This document shows, one piece after another, positions 24,879 through 35,159 of a stretch of 53,756 nucleotides of DNA. The first letter of the stretch is position 1, and each line of letters opens with the position of its first letter. Under the pieces are notes generated by a model. That model did no database searches. It saw only the letters and a program-made list of their open reading frames with translations, and was not told where the DNA came from. Origin of the DNA: Pseudoduganella buxea (GTDB lineage Bacteria > Pseudomonadota > Gammaproteobacteria > Burkholderiales > Burkholderiaceae_D); NCBI RefSeq assembly GCF_009720835.1, contig NZ_WNKZ01000039.1, forward strand, positions 1-53,756, read 5' to 3'. A program made the translations under genes and the position numbers.

Positions 24879-27293
24879 ATGACCCTGAAATCGATTGCGT
24901 CTCTCGTCCTCCTGACCCTGCTGGCTGCCGCGCCGGCCTTTGCGCAGAACGCCGCGCGCCAGCTGGAAAGCTTCGCCGCCAACGGCAACACGCTGGAGAT
25001 CGCCGTCAGCGACGGCCGCTACCTGATCAAGCCGTATTCGGCGACGGTGGTGGAAACCACCTTTATCCCGAAGGGCGAGCAATACGACCCCCGATCGCAT
25101 GCGGTGGTGCTGGCCCCCGTGGACGTGGCGGCCACCGTGAAGGACAGCGCCACGCAGGTCGAACTGGTCACGCCGGGCATTACCGTCACGGTCGACAAGA
25201 AGCCGTTTCGCATTGCCTACCGCTACAAGGGCCAGCCGCTGGTGGCCGAAAAGGCCGGCTATGCCAGGAAGGCGGGGCAGGATGGCCTGGAGGCCATCGA
25301 GTTCGCGCTGGCCGACGGCGAGGCGCTGTACGGTGCCGGTGCCCGCGCCGTGGGCATGAACCGCCGCGGCAACCGCTTCCAGTTGTATAACAAGGCCGAC
25401 TACGGCTACGGCAACCGCTCGCAGCTCCTGAACTTCACGATCCCGATGGCGCTGTCGTCGAAGCGCTATGCCATCCACTTCGACAATCCCGGCACCGGCT
25501 GGCTCGATTTCGACAGCCGCAAGGACGGTACCCTGCGCTACGAAGTGACGGGCGGGCGCAAGACCTACCAGGTGATTGCGGGCGATGCCTGGGCCGACGT
25601 GATGGCAAACTACACCAGCCTGACGGGGCGCCAGCCGCTGCCGCCGCGCTGGGCCTTCGGCAATTTCGCCAGCCGTTTCGGCTACCGCAGCGAGGCCGAG
25701 GCGCGCAAAACGGTGGCGAAATTCGCCGCCGAGAAGATCCCGCTGGACGCGATCGTGCTGGACCTGTACTGGTTCGGCAAGGAAGTGAAGGGCACGATGG
25801 GCAACCTGGCCTGGGACAAGCGTACCTTCCCCGACCCGCAGGGCATGATGAAGGACTTCGCTCGGCAGGGCGTGAAAACCATCCTGATCACGGAACCGTT
25901 CGTGCTGACGACGTCGCAGCGCTGGCAGGAGGCCGTGGCGCAAAAGGCCCTGGCGACACGCGCCGACGGCTCGCCCTATACCTATGATTTCTACTTCGGG
26001 AACACCGGCCTGGTCGACCTGACCAGCAGCGCGGGGCGCGACTGGTTCTGGAACATCTACAAGGACCTGGCGCAGCAGGGCGTGGCCGGCTGGTGGGGCG
26101 ACCTGGGCGAGCCGGAAGTCCATCCTTCGGACCTTCGCCACGCCGGCGGCAGCGCCGACGAAGTGCACAACGTCTACGGCCACGAGTGGGCAAAGCTGAT
26201 CGCGGACGGCTACCGCAAGGACTTCCCCGGCCAGCGGCCCTTCATCCTGATGCGAGCCGGTTACTCCGGCTCGCAGCGCTTCGGCATGATTCCCTGGTCC
26301 GGCGACGTCGGCCGCAGCTGGGGCGGCCTGCAGTCGCAGATGGAGATCGCGCTGCAGATGGGCATGCAGGGCATGGGCTACATGCATTCGGACCTGGGTG
26401 GCTTCGCCGGCCCCGTGCTTGACGACGAGCTGTATGCCCGCTGGCTGCAGTACGGCGTGTTCCAGCCCATCTTCCGACCGCATGCGCAGGAAGAGGTGGC
26501 GCCGGAGCCGGTCTACCGGGCGCCGCGCGCGAAACAGCTGGCCGCGGAGGCGGTGCGGCTGCGCTACGCGCTGCTGCCCTATAACTACACGACGGCTTTC
26601 GACAACAGCCAGACCGGCCTGCCGCTGATGCGCCCCGTGCTGTTCGAGGATTCCGGCAGCGAGTCCAACGTCGACACGGGCGCCATCGCCACCACCTACC
26701 TGTGGGGCGACAGCTTCCTGGTGGCTCCCGTGACGGAAGCGGGCGCCACGCGCAAGGAAGTCTACTTCCCCAACAAGGGCGCCGCGTGGTTCGATTTCTT
26801 CAGCGGCGAACGGCATCGCGGCGGCATCCTCGAGACGGTCGATGTCGTGGCGGAGCATATTCCCGTGTTCGTGCGCGCCGGGGCCTTCGTGCCGATGACG
26901 CAGCCGGTGCAGTCGACCAAGGACTATTCGACGGCACGCATCGACCTGCATTACTGGCACGACGACACGGTCAAGCAGGCCGCGGGCAAGCTGTATGACG
27001 ACGACGGCACCACCGCCGGTGCGTTCGAGGCGGGCAGGTACGAGCTGGCCCGCTTCGCCAGCCGGTTCGACGCGGGCAGGCTGCGCATCGGCATCGCCAC
27101 CGAGACGGGCAAGGACTATGCGGCCAAGCCCCGCGCGTACACGCTGCACGTGCATAACGTGGCGGCCAGGCCGCGCGCCGTCACGTTGGACGGCAAGCCG
27201 CTGGCCTACCGCTGGGATGGCAAACGGCGCGGGCTGACGGCGCTGCTGCCGGCGAAGACGGCGCTGGCGGCGGAGATCGTCGTCAGCCTGTAG
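24879..27293 (+). CDS. GH31 alpha-glucosidase or oligosaccharide 4-alpha-glucosyltransferase
   Basis: Secreted 804-aa GH31 enzyme. Signal peptide 1-23 (cut after FAQ), N-terminal beta-sandwich (about 30-250), barrel (about 255-600), and C-terminal beta domains with a DUF5110-like LYDDDGTTAGAFEAGRYE. The nucleophile is Asp408 in GWWGDLGEPEVHPS and the acid/base is probably Asp476 in IPWSGDVGRSWGG. The DLGEPE nucleophile loop is shared with Cellvibrio Agd31B, a 4-alpha-glucosyltransferase, so transglucosylation of maltodextrins is a real alternative to hydrolysis. The start is supported by the signal peptide, yet no Shine-Dalgarno sequence is visible between the operator and the ATG. Confidence 0.87.
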   Translation: MTLKSIASLVLLTLLAAAPAFAQNAARQLESFAANGNTLEIAVSDGRYLIKPYSATVVETTFIPKGEQYDPRSHAVVLAPVDVAATVKDSATQVELVTPGITVTVDKKPFRIAYRYKGQPLVAEKAGYARKAGQDGLEAIEFALADGEALYGAGARAVGMNRRGNRFQLYNKADYGYGNRSQLLNFTIPMALSSKRYAIHFDNPGTGWLDFDSRKDGTLRYEVTGGRKTYQVIAGDAWADVMANYTSLTGRQPLPPRWAFGNFASRFGYRSEAEARKTVAKFAAEKIPLDAIVLDLYWFGKEVKGTMGNLAWDKRTFPDPQGMMKDFARQGVKTILITEPFVLTTSQRWQEAVAQKALATRADGSPYTYDFYFGNTGLVDLTSSAGRDWFWNIYKDLAQQGVAGWWGDLGEPEVHPSDLRHAGGSADEVHNVYGHEWAKLIADGYRKDFPGQRPFILMRAGYSGSQRFGMIPWSGDVGRSWGGLQSQMEIALQMGMQGMGYMHSDLGGFAGPVLDDELYARWLQYGVFQPIFRPHAQEEVAPEPVYRAPRAKQLAAEAVRLRYALLPYNYTTAFDNSQTGLPLMRPVLFEDSGSESNVDTGAIATTYLWGDSFLVAPVTEAGATRKEVYFPNKGAAWFDFFSGERHRGGILETVDVVAEHIPVFVRAGAFVPMTQPVQSTKDYSTARIDLHYWHDDTVKQAAGKLYDDDGTTAGAFEAGRYELARFASRFDAGRLRIGIATETGKDYAAKPRAYTLHVHNVAARPRAVTLDGKPLAYRWDGKRRGLTALLPAKTALAAEIVVSL

Positions 27294-27310
27294 TCGAATG
27301 CCAGAAAGTG

Positions 27311-27325
27311 TGTTGTTTGACTACA
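27311..27325. promoter_or_regulatory. Starch-regulon operator, 14/15 match (MFS gene)
   Basis: TGTTGT-TTG-ACTACA lies 18 bases after the GH31 stop and 52 bases before the -35 of the next promoter. That upstream position would suit activation or DNA looping. Confidence 0.65.
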
Positions 27326-27376
27326 TCATAGGGTAAAAACCGTGCTCGCAAGGGCGGAAAGCGGCGGATTGCTTGA

Positions 27377-27405
27377 TTGACACGCAGTCCACTGCATGTT
27401 ATTTT
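27377..27405 (+). promoter_or_regulatory. Sigma-70-like promoter for the MFS gene
   Basis: TTGACA (27377-27382), a 17-base spacer and TATTTT (27400-27405), 57 bases before the ATG. Confidence 0.5.
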
Positions 27406-27461
27406 GCTACAAATATAGCTGGCGCTTTGCACAAGCTTTGCACATAATCGGGGACAGGCAG

Positions 27462-28781
27462 ATGCATTCTTCTTCCATCAAACCACGGCTGTCGTTCTGG
27501 CAGCTGTGGAACATGAGCTTCGGCTTTTTCGGCATCCAGTTCGGCTTCGCACTGCAGAACGCCAATACCAGCCGCATCTTCTCGACCCTGGGCGCCAGCC
27601 CGGACGACCTGCCCCTGTTCTGGCTGGCCGCGCCGGTCACGGGCCTGCTGGTCCAGCCCATCATCGGCTACCTGTCGGACAACACCTGGCATCCGAAATG
27701 GGGCCGGCGCCGTCCGTTCTTCTTCCTCGGGGCCCTGCTGGCGTCGATCGCGCTGTTCCTGATGCCCAATTCGACGATGCTGTGGATGGCGGTGGCCGTG
27801 CTGTGGATGATGGACGCGGCCATCAACGTGTCGATGGAACCGTTCCGCGCCTTCGTCGGCGACAAGCTCGATCCGTCCCAACAGACGGCCGGGTTTGCGA
27901 TGCAGACCTTCTTCATCGGCTGCGGCGCCGTCATCGCCTCGCTGCTGCCCACCGTCTTCGCCGACTACCTGGGCGTGAGCAATGTGCCGGTCGACGGCGG
28001 CGTGCCGGACACCGTGCGCTACGCCTTCTATGCCGGCGGCGCCGTGTTCTTCATCGCCGTGCTGTGGACCGTGTTCACCACCGACGAACTGCCGCCGGAA
28101 GACCTGAAGACCTTCCATGCAGGGCGGGGCAAGGGCCTGGGCCACGCCATCGGCGAAATCGTCGACGGCTTCTTCCACATGCCGACGACGATGGTGCAGC
28201 TGGCCCTGGTGCAGTTCTTCACGTGGATCGGCCTGTTCGCCATGTGGATCTACACCACTTCCGCCGTGGCCGACAGCGTGTTCGGGACCACCGATGCGCA
28301 GTCCGTCGTGTACCAGGACGCCGCCAACTACGTCGGCATGATGTTCGCCGTCTACAGCGGCGTCTCCGCGTTGTCGGCCTTCATCCTGCCCGTGCTGGCC
28401 CGCGCCACCAGCCGCAAGACGGTGCACATGATCTGCCTCGTCATCGGCGGCGCCAGCCTGGCCAGCATCTTCCTGATCGGGGACAAGCAGATGCTGATGG
28501 TGCCGATGATCGGCGTCGGCATCGCGTGGGCCAGCATCCTGACGATGCCGTATGCGATCCTGGCCGGCGCGCTGCCGGCTCACCGGATGGGCTACTACAT
28601 GGGCGTATTCAACTTCTTCGTCGTCATCCCGCAGATCGTCAGCGGCCTGCTGCTGGGCTTTATCACCACCCACTTCCTGGGCGGCCATACCACCAGCACC
28701 CTGGCGCTGGGCGGCGCGTCGATGGCGCTGGCCGGCGTGCTGACGATGTTCGTGCGCGACGACGCCAAGGCCGTCGACTGA
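27462..28781 (+). CDS. MFS sugar transporter, MalY-like (maltose/maltodextrin uptake)
   Basis: 439-aa inner-membrane carrier with about 12 helices. The start is the ATG at 27462 (upstream GGGGACAGG); the open frame begins earlier at 27396, but that extension is polar and not MFS-like. It shows the SLC45/MalY-type features FWQLWNMSFGFFGIQFGFAL, the RRRPFF loop after helix 2 (GYLSDNTWHPKWGRRRPFF), and NVSMEPFRAFVGD. Caulobacter MalY is the characterised relative for maltose import. Its position after the GH31 gene and beside an operator supports transport of maltose or short maltodextrins into the cytoplasm. pgm follows after 131 bases. Confidence 0.88.
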   Translation: MHSSSIKPRLSFWQLWNMSFGFFGIQFGFALQNANTSRIFSTLGASPDDLPLFWLAAPVTGLLVQPIIGYLSDNTWHPKWGRRRPFFFLGALLASIALFLMPNSTMLWMAVAVLWMMDAAINVSMEPFRAFVGDKLDPSQQTAGFAMQTFFIGCGAVIASLLPTVFADYLGVSNVPVDGGVPDTVRYAFYAGGAVFFIAVLWTVFTTDELPPEDLKTFHAGRGKGLGHAIGEIVDGFFHMPTTMVQLALVQFFTWIGLFAMWIYTTSAVADSVFGTTDAQSVVYQDAANYVGMMFAVYSGVSALSAFILPVLARATSRKTVHMICLVIGGASLASIFLIGDKQMLMVPMIGVGIAWASILTMPYAILAGALPAHRMGYYMGVFNFFVVIPQIVSGLLLGFITTHFLGGHTTSTLALGGASMALAGVLTMFVRDDAKAVD

Positions 28782-28882
28782 GCCGCCGCCGCGGTCGCGG
28801 TTGAAACCCGGCGGCCCTTGCTCAGCAGCTCATCCGCGCGCCGTCGCGCGCCAGTTCGCGTTACTCTGTTGGCAACATTTAA

Positions 28883-30544
<1,662 letters not shown>

Positions 30545-30567
30545 AGTCCCATTGAAAGGAAGGTCGC

Positions 30568-32247
30568 ATGAAAAGAGGTCGTTTCGTATCAGGCTCCATT
30601 GCATTGTCCCTCATGCTGGCGTTCGGCCACGGCGCGCATGCCGCGCCGAAGGCCGCCAAGGCACCGTTCATGTGGGAGAACGCGACCATCTATTTCGTGC
30701 TGACGGACCGTTTCAACAACGGCGACAAGGCGAACGACCTGGCCTACGGCCGCAAGGCGGACGCCGCGCCGCTGCGGGGCTACATGGGCGGCGACCTGAA
30801 AGGCCTGACGGCCAAGGTGAAGGAAGGCTACTTCGACAGCCTGGGCGTGAATGCCATCTGGCTCACGCCCCCCGTCGAGCAGATCCACGCCGGTACCGAC
30901 GAAGGCACGGGCAAGTCCTACGGCTTCCACGGCTACTGGGGCCGCGACTTCACGGCCGTCGATGCCAACCTGGGCACCGAGCAGGATTTTCGTGACTTCG
31001 TCGACGCGGCGCACGCGCGCGGCATCCGCGTCGTGCTGGACGTGGTGATGAACCACATCGGCCCCGTCACGCCCGAGGACCCCGTGTGGCCGGCCGACTG
31101 GGTGCGGCTCGACCCCGTGTGCACGCACAAGGACACGGCCACCACGGTCGACTGCGCGCTGGTGGCGAACCTGCCGGACGTACGCACCGACAGCAATGCC
31201 AACGTGGCGCTGCCGCCGGCACTGGTGGCGAAATGGAAGGCGGAAGGGCGCCATGAGCGCGAGGTGAAGGAGCTGGACGAGTTCTTCTCCCGCACCGGCT
31301 ACCCTCGTGCGCCCCGTTACTACCTGATGAAGTGGCACGCCGACTGGATACGCAAGTTCGGCGTCGACGGCTTCCGCGGCGACACCGTCAAGCACACCGA
31401 AGCGGGCGTGTGGAAGGAACTGCGCACCGTCGCCGACGCGGCCTACGAGGACTACAAGAAGGCCAACCCGGGCAAGGTGCTGGGCGAGAAATTCTTCACC
31501 GTCGCCGAGGTGTACAACTACGCCATCGGCCACGGCCGCGAATTCGACATGGGTGCAGGCGCCAAAACGGACTTCTACGCCAACGGCTTCGACAGCCTGA
31601 TCAACTTCTCGCTGCCGGGCGACGGCAAGGGCGGCTACGAAAGCATATTCGGCAAGTTCGACGCCCTGCTGCACGGCCCCCTGCGCGGCAAGTCGGTGCT
31701 GAACTACATGGATTCCCACGACGACGGCAACCCCTTCGACCCGGCCCGCGCGAAACCCTTCGAGACGGCCAACAAGCTGCTGCTGGCGCCGGGTGCCGCA
31801 CAGATCTACTACGGCGACGAAACGGCACGCCGCCTCGACATCGCCGACGCCACGGGCGATGCCAAGCTGCGTTCATACATGAACTGGGAAGAGCTGGCGC
31901 AGAACGCCGCGCGCGACGGCTACCGCATCGCCGACGTGCGCGCCCACTGGAGCAAGCTGGGGCTGTTCCGCCAGTCCCACGTCGCCATCGGCGCCGGCCG
32001 CCACGCCAAGCTGGCGGATCAGCCATACACCTTCAGCCGCAGCTACGCCGCCAGGGGCGTCAGCGACAAGGTGGTCGTCGCCCTCGACGTGCCGACGGGG
32101 AAACCGGTCGACATCGCCGTCGGCAAGGTCTTCGCCAACGGCACCAGGCTGCGCGACGCCTACGCCGGCGCCACCTACACGGTCGAGAACGGCAAGGTCA
32201 AGACCGCCGGCAAGGCCAGCGTCGTCCTCCTCGAAACCCTGCGCTGA
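30568..32247 (+). CDS. Periplasmic GH13 alpha-amylase
   Basis: 559-aa secreted alpha-amylase; AAAGGAAGG lies before the ATG and the signal peptide is about 1-26 (cut after AHA). GH13 motifs in order: DVVMNH (158-163), nucleophile Asp272 in GFRGDTVKH, acid Glu314 in TVAEVYN, and DSHDDGNPF. A Cys pair at about 185 and 196 in the B-domain may form a disulphide in the periplasm. The C-terminal beta-domain ends in KASVVLLETLR. It should cut internal alpha-1,4 bonds of starch oligosaccharides. It probably shares a transcript with pgm upstream; the 3' end runs into the hairpin repeat at 32247. Confidence 0.92.
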   Translation: MKRGRFVSGSIALSLMLAFGHGAHAAPKAAKAPFMWENATIYFVLTDRFNNGDKANDLAYGRKADAAPLRGYMGGDLKGLTAKVKEGYFDSLGVNAIWLTPPVEQIHAGTDEGTGKSYGFHGYWGRDFTAVDANLGTEQDFRDFVDAAHARGIRVVLDVVMNHIGPVTPEDPVWPADWVRLDPVCTHKDTATTVDCALVANLPDVRTDSNANVALPPALVAKWKAEGRHEREVKELDEFFSRTGYPRAPRYYLMKWHADWIRKFGVDGFRGDTVKHTEAGVWKELRTVADAAYEDYKKANPGKVLGEKFFTVAEVYNYAIGHGREFDMGAGAKTDFYANGFDSLINFSLPGDGKGGYESIFGKFDALLHGPLRGKSVLNYMDSHDDGNPFDPARAKPFETANKLLLAPGAAQIYYGDETARRLDIADATGDAKLRSYMNWEELAQNAARDGYRIADVRAHWSKLGLFRQSHVAIGAGRHAKLADQPYTFSRSYAARGVSDKVVVALDVPTGKPVDIAVGKVFANGTRLRDAYAGATYTVENGKVKTAGKASVVLLETLR

Positions 32248-32270
32248 AAATGGGGACAGACCCCATTTTT
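32247..32270 (+). terminator. Hairpin AAAATGGGG-ACAGA-CCCCATTTTT after alpha-amylase gene
   Basis: AAAATGGGG and CCCCATTTT are perfect arms around ACAGA, with a T-run. It starts right at the amylase stop. It could end both this gene and the convergent pullulanase gene. Confidence 0.65.
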
Positions 32271-32335
32271 CGGGCAACTTTTGCGCACCGGCTGCGTCCA
32301 GCGTTTCATTCGGTGTCAGGCACCGACGTCAGAAA

Positions 32336-35089
32336 CTATTCGACGAAGACGACGGCGGTCCTGGCCGGTACCGTGACGGTGCCGGTGGCGGCGTCGTAGC
32401 GCGCTTCCTTTGCGCGCGGGTCGGCGGCGTTGGCGGCGGCTTGCACCGGGTGGAGGCGGTACGGGCGACGGGCGCCGGCCGGTAGCGCGATGCGTTGTGC
32501 AACCTTGTCGACATTGAGCAGGTAGAGCACGGACCTGAAGCCGGCGCCGGGGTAGCCCTTGCCGTCGATCTGCGCGGCCACCACCGTCGGTACCTGGTCC
32601 GGGCCCGTATTGTGGAAGCGCAGGCGCTGCCTGATGTCGTCGGCCGTGCGCAGCCGGAACAGCGTGCTGCCGGCGCGGATCTTCAGCAGGTCGCGGAAGG
32701 TGTCGCGCGCGAAGGCGATGTCGGCGGGCGCGGGCTTCAGGGCGGCATTGGCCAGCAGGGGCCGCAGCAGCGCGTAATCCTTGCCGTTGTCGGCCTGCGG
32801 CGGCAGTCCCGTGCCGAAGTAGTTGTCGCGGTAGGTCCAGTCCAGGCGGTTGAACCAGTCGCCCGATTCGAAGCTGTTGCGGTCGAGCGACTTCGAGCGC
32901 AGGATGTCGAAGCCGGCGTGGAAGTAGGCCACGCCCTGGCTGAAGGCGTTGACGGCCGCCGCCAGCATCTGCACCCGCGCGCGGTCGGCGGTGGAGGTGG
33001 CCAGCGGCAGGCGCAGCACGTTCAGGTCGTACAGCGTCTGGTTGTCGTGGTTCTCGACATAGTTGACCACTTCGCCCGGCGCGCTGGCGTAGCCGGCCGC
33101 CTGGCCTGCATAGTCGATTGTCGCCAGGTCGCGCGTTTCGCCTGTCCACGTCTGCAGCTTGTAGCCGCGCACGGTGCCGGCCAGGCCGATCTTGAGCAGG
33201 TCGCCCGCTTTCAGCAAGGCTTCCTTCGTGTGCTGCGCGCTGCCGTTCGGATCGTAGAACAGGCCGTTGATATAGCCCTGGCGCGCGAACATGTCGAGAC
33301 CCGCGTCGCCGGCACCGCCACCGCGCACGGCATCGCGGCCACGGTCGCTGAAGGTGCCGATGCCGCTGCCGTTCAGCGACAGCTGGGAAGCCTGCACGAA
33401 GCGTTTGCCGTCGGCCACTTCGCCGAAATTCCACCCCTCGCCGATCAGGTTGACGTGGCGGCCCGCCACGGCATTGACCTTGCGCTGCAGGACTTCCATC
33501 GCCGCGCGCGGCTGGTGGCCCATCAGGTCGAAACGGAACGAGTCGATCTTGTAGTGCTGCGTCCACAGCACGGCCGAATCGATCATCAGCTTGCCCATCA
33601 TGCGGTGCTCGGTGGCCGTGTTGTCGCAGCAGGTCGAGCGCTCGATGGCGCCTTTCGCGTCGAGGCGGTGGTAGTAGCCCGGCACGACGCGGTCCAGCAC
33701 CGACTTCTCGTTCTGCCCGGCGATATAGGTATGGTTGTAGACGACGTCCATGCCCACGCGCAGGCCGGCGCCGTGCAGCGCCATCACCATCTGGCGAAAC
33801 TCGACGATGCGGCGCGCGCCGTCGGCCGGGTCGGTACTGTAGCTGCCTTCGGGCGCGCTGTAGTGCCACGGATCGTAGCCCCAGTTGTAGCAATCCGTCA
33901 GGCGTACCGCTTCCACCAGCTGCTGCTGCGTGGCGCTGTCCGGCGCCGCCGCGCGCAGGCGCGCCGCATCGGGCACGGCGCAGCCCTGTTCGGGCACGCT
34001 GCCGATATCGTAGACGGGCAGCAGGTGCACGTCCGTCAGGCCGGCGCGCGACAGGGCCGCGAGGTGGCGCATGCCATTTGAATTCTTTTCCGTGAAGGCA
34101 CTGTATTTGCCCCGGTTGGCGGCGCTGACGGTAGTGTCGTCGATGGAAAAATCACGCACGTGCAGCTCGTAGATCGACATGTCGGTCTGCGCCTTCACCT
34201 TGACGGGCGGCCGGTCGGCATCCCAGCCGGCCGGCTTCAGGCGCGGCGCGGCCAGGTCGGCGATATAGGCGCGGCGCGAATCGGTGGTAAGGCTGACGGC
34301 ATACGGGTCCGTGACGAGGTTGCGCACGACACCGGCACCATCGACGAAGACGTCGACCGCGTATTTGTAGTACTTGCCATCGAGGTTGGCGGGCAGTTCG
34401 GCCGACCACACGCCCGTGGCGGCATCGAGGCGCATCGGCGCGGCCGCGCTGGCGGGCGCACTGCCGCTGTCATAGGTGCACAGCAGGACATTACGGGCCG
34501 TCGGCGCCCACAGCTTGAAGGCCGTCTGCCCGGCGCGGGGCGTGGCGCCCAGGTCCGGCACCGCTTCGGCGCTCGCATACAGCGCATCGAGCGCGCCGGC
34601 GACCTGCACCCGCGTCGCGTCGAGCACCTTGCCTTGCGCGTCCTCGTGTACCAGCACCAGCTGGCCCCGGTGCAGCGCCGGCAGGCGGCCGGCGTCGACG
34701 GCGGCGACGGCCAGCACGACGCCCTTGCCCATCCAGGCCAGGCCCGGGGCGACAGGGCGATCATCGGCTGCCAGCGGCAGGAAACCTTCGGCACCGGCGA
34801 CCGCGTTGCCCGGCAGTGCCTTGATGGCGCCGGTGGCGCTGTAGTACAGCCGGAAGGCGCCACCCTGGGCAGCACCGGGCCACAGCAGGGCGGTACCGTC
34901 GATCCACGCAGCGCGGGCGTCGAAGGCGGCAGCGGCCGGGTGCAGCACGGCCTGGAAGGCGTCGCCGTCGCAAATGCCGGCGTCGGCCGCCAGTGCGCTG
35001 GAAAGTGGTGTGAGGGCGGCTGCCAGGACGGCTGCCGTCGTGAATGCGCCGCGACCGAAATGCGCGCGCCGGGTGATGCGATTGACCAT
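32336..35089 (-). CDS. pulA: Secreted pullulanase (GH13, type I)
   Basis: 917-aa debranching enzyme that cuts alpha-1,6 bonds in pullulan and limit dextrin. The start is the ATG at 35089; the open frame extends to 35197 but would run through the operator and the end of the chemoreceptor gene. A signal peptide with two Arg ([11 protein letters not shown]) extends to about residue 35. An N-terminal domain (40-180) is followed by a CBM48-like domain (188-265, [13 protein letters not shown]). The catalytic barrel has the type I pullulanase motif YNWGYDP (401-407), DVVYNH, nucleophile Asp521 in FRFDLMGH, acid Glu551 in IGEGWNFG, and YVENHDNQ. The C-terminal domain is of the DUF3372 type. Confidence 0.93.
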   Translation of the reverse strand: MVNRITRRAHFGRGAFTTAAVLAAALTPLSSALAADAGICDGDAFQAVLHPAAAAFDARAAWIDGTALLWPGAAQGGAFRLYYSATGAIKALPGNAVAGAEGFLPLAADDRPVAPGLAWMGKGVVLAVAAVDAGRLPALHRGQLVLVHEDAQGKVLDATRVQVAGALDALYASAEAVPDLGATPRAGQTAFKLWAPTARNVLLCTYDSGSAPASAAAPMRLDAATGVWSAELPANLDGKYYKYAVDVFVDGAGVVRNLVTDPYAVSLTTDSRRAYIADLAAPRLKPAGWDADRPPVKVKAQTDMSIYELHVRDFSIDDTTVSAANRGKYSAFTEKNSNGMRHLAALSRAGLTDVHLLPVYDIGSVPEQGCAVPDAARLRAAAPDSATQQQLVEAVRLTDCYNWGYDPWHYSAPEGSYSTDPADGARRIVEFRQMVMALHGAGLRVGMDVVYNHTYIAGQNEKSVLDRVVPGYYHRLDAKGAIERSTCCDNTATEHRMMGKLMIDSAVLWTQHYKIDSFRFDLMGHQPRAAMEVLQRKVNAVAGRHVNLIGEGWNFGEVADGKRFVQASQLSLNGSGIGTFSDRGRDAVRGGGAGDAGLDMFARQGYINGLFYDPNGSAQHTKEALLKAGDLLKIGLAGTVRGYKLQTWTGETRDLATIDYAGQAAGYASAPGEVVNYVENHDNQTLYDLNVLRLPLATSTADRARVQMLAAAVNAFSQGVAYFHAGFDILRSKSLDRNSFESGDWFNRLDWTYRDNYFGTGLPPQADNGKDYALLRPLLANAALKPAPADIAFARDTFRDLLKIRAGSTLFRLRTADDIRQRLRFHNTGPDQVPTVVAAQIDGKGYPGAGFRSVLYLLNVDKVAQRIALPAGARRPYRLHPVQAAANAADPRAKEARYDAATGTVTVPARTAVVFVE

Positions 35090-35132
35090 ACGTGCCCCCG
35101 AAGTGAGTTGGCACGTATGGTAATCCAATTGA

Positions 35133-35147
35133 TGTAGTTTTACTACA
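35133..35147. promoter_or_regulatory. Starch-regulon operator, perfect (pullulanase gene)
   Basis: TGTAGT-TTT-ACTACA has perfect arms. It lies 44 bases before the pullulanase ATG and 12 bases after the chemoreceptor stop. It separates two genes of the same strand, arguing for an independent pullulanase transcript. Confidence 0.78.
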
Positions 35148-35159
35148 GGTGCGCTGGGA

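Noticed and set aside
24698..24991. N-terminal extension of the M2 peptidase to 24991
   Set aside because: It would overlap the divergent GH31 gene and bury the signal peptide; the GTG at 24697 has a good ribosome site.
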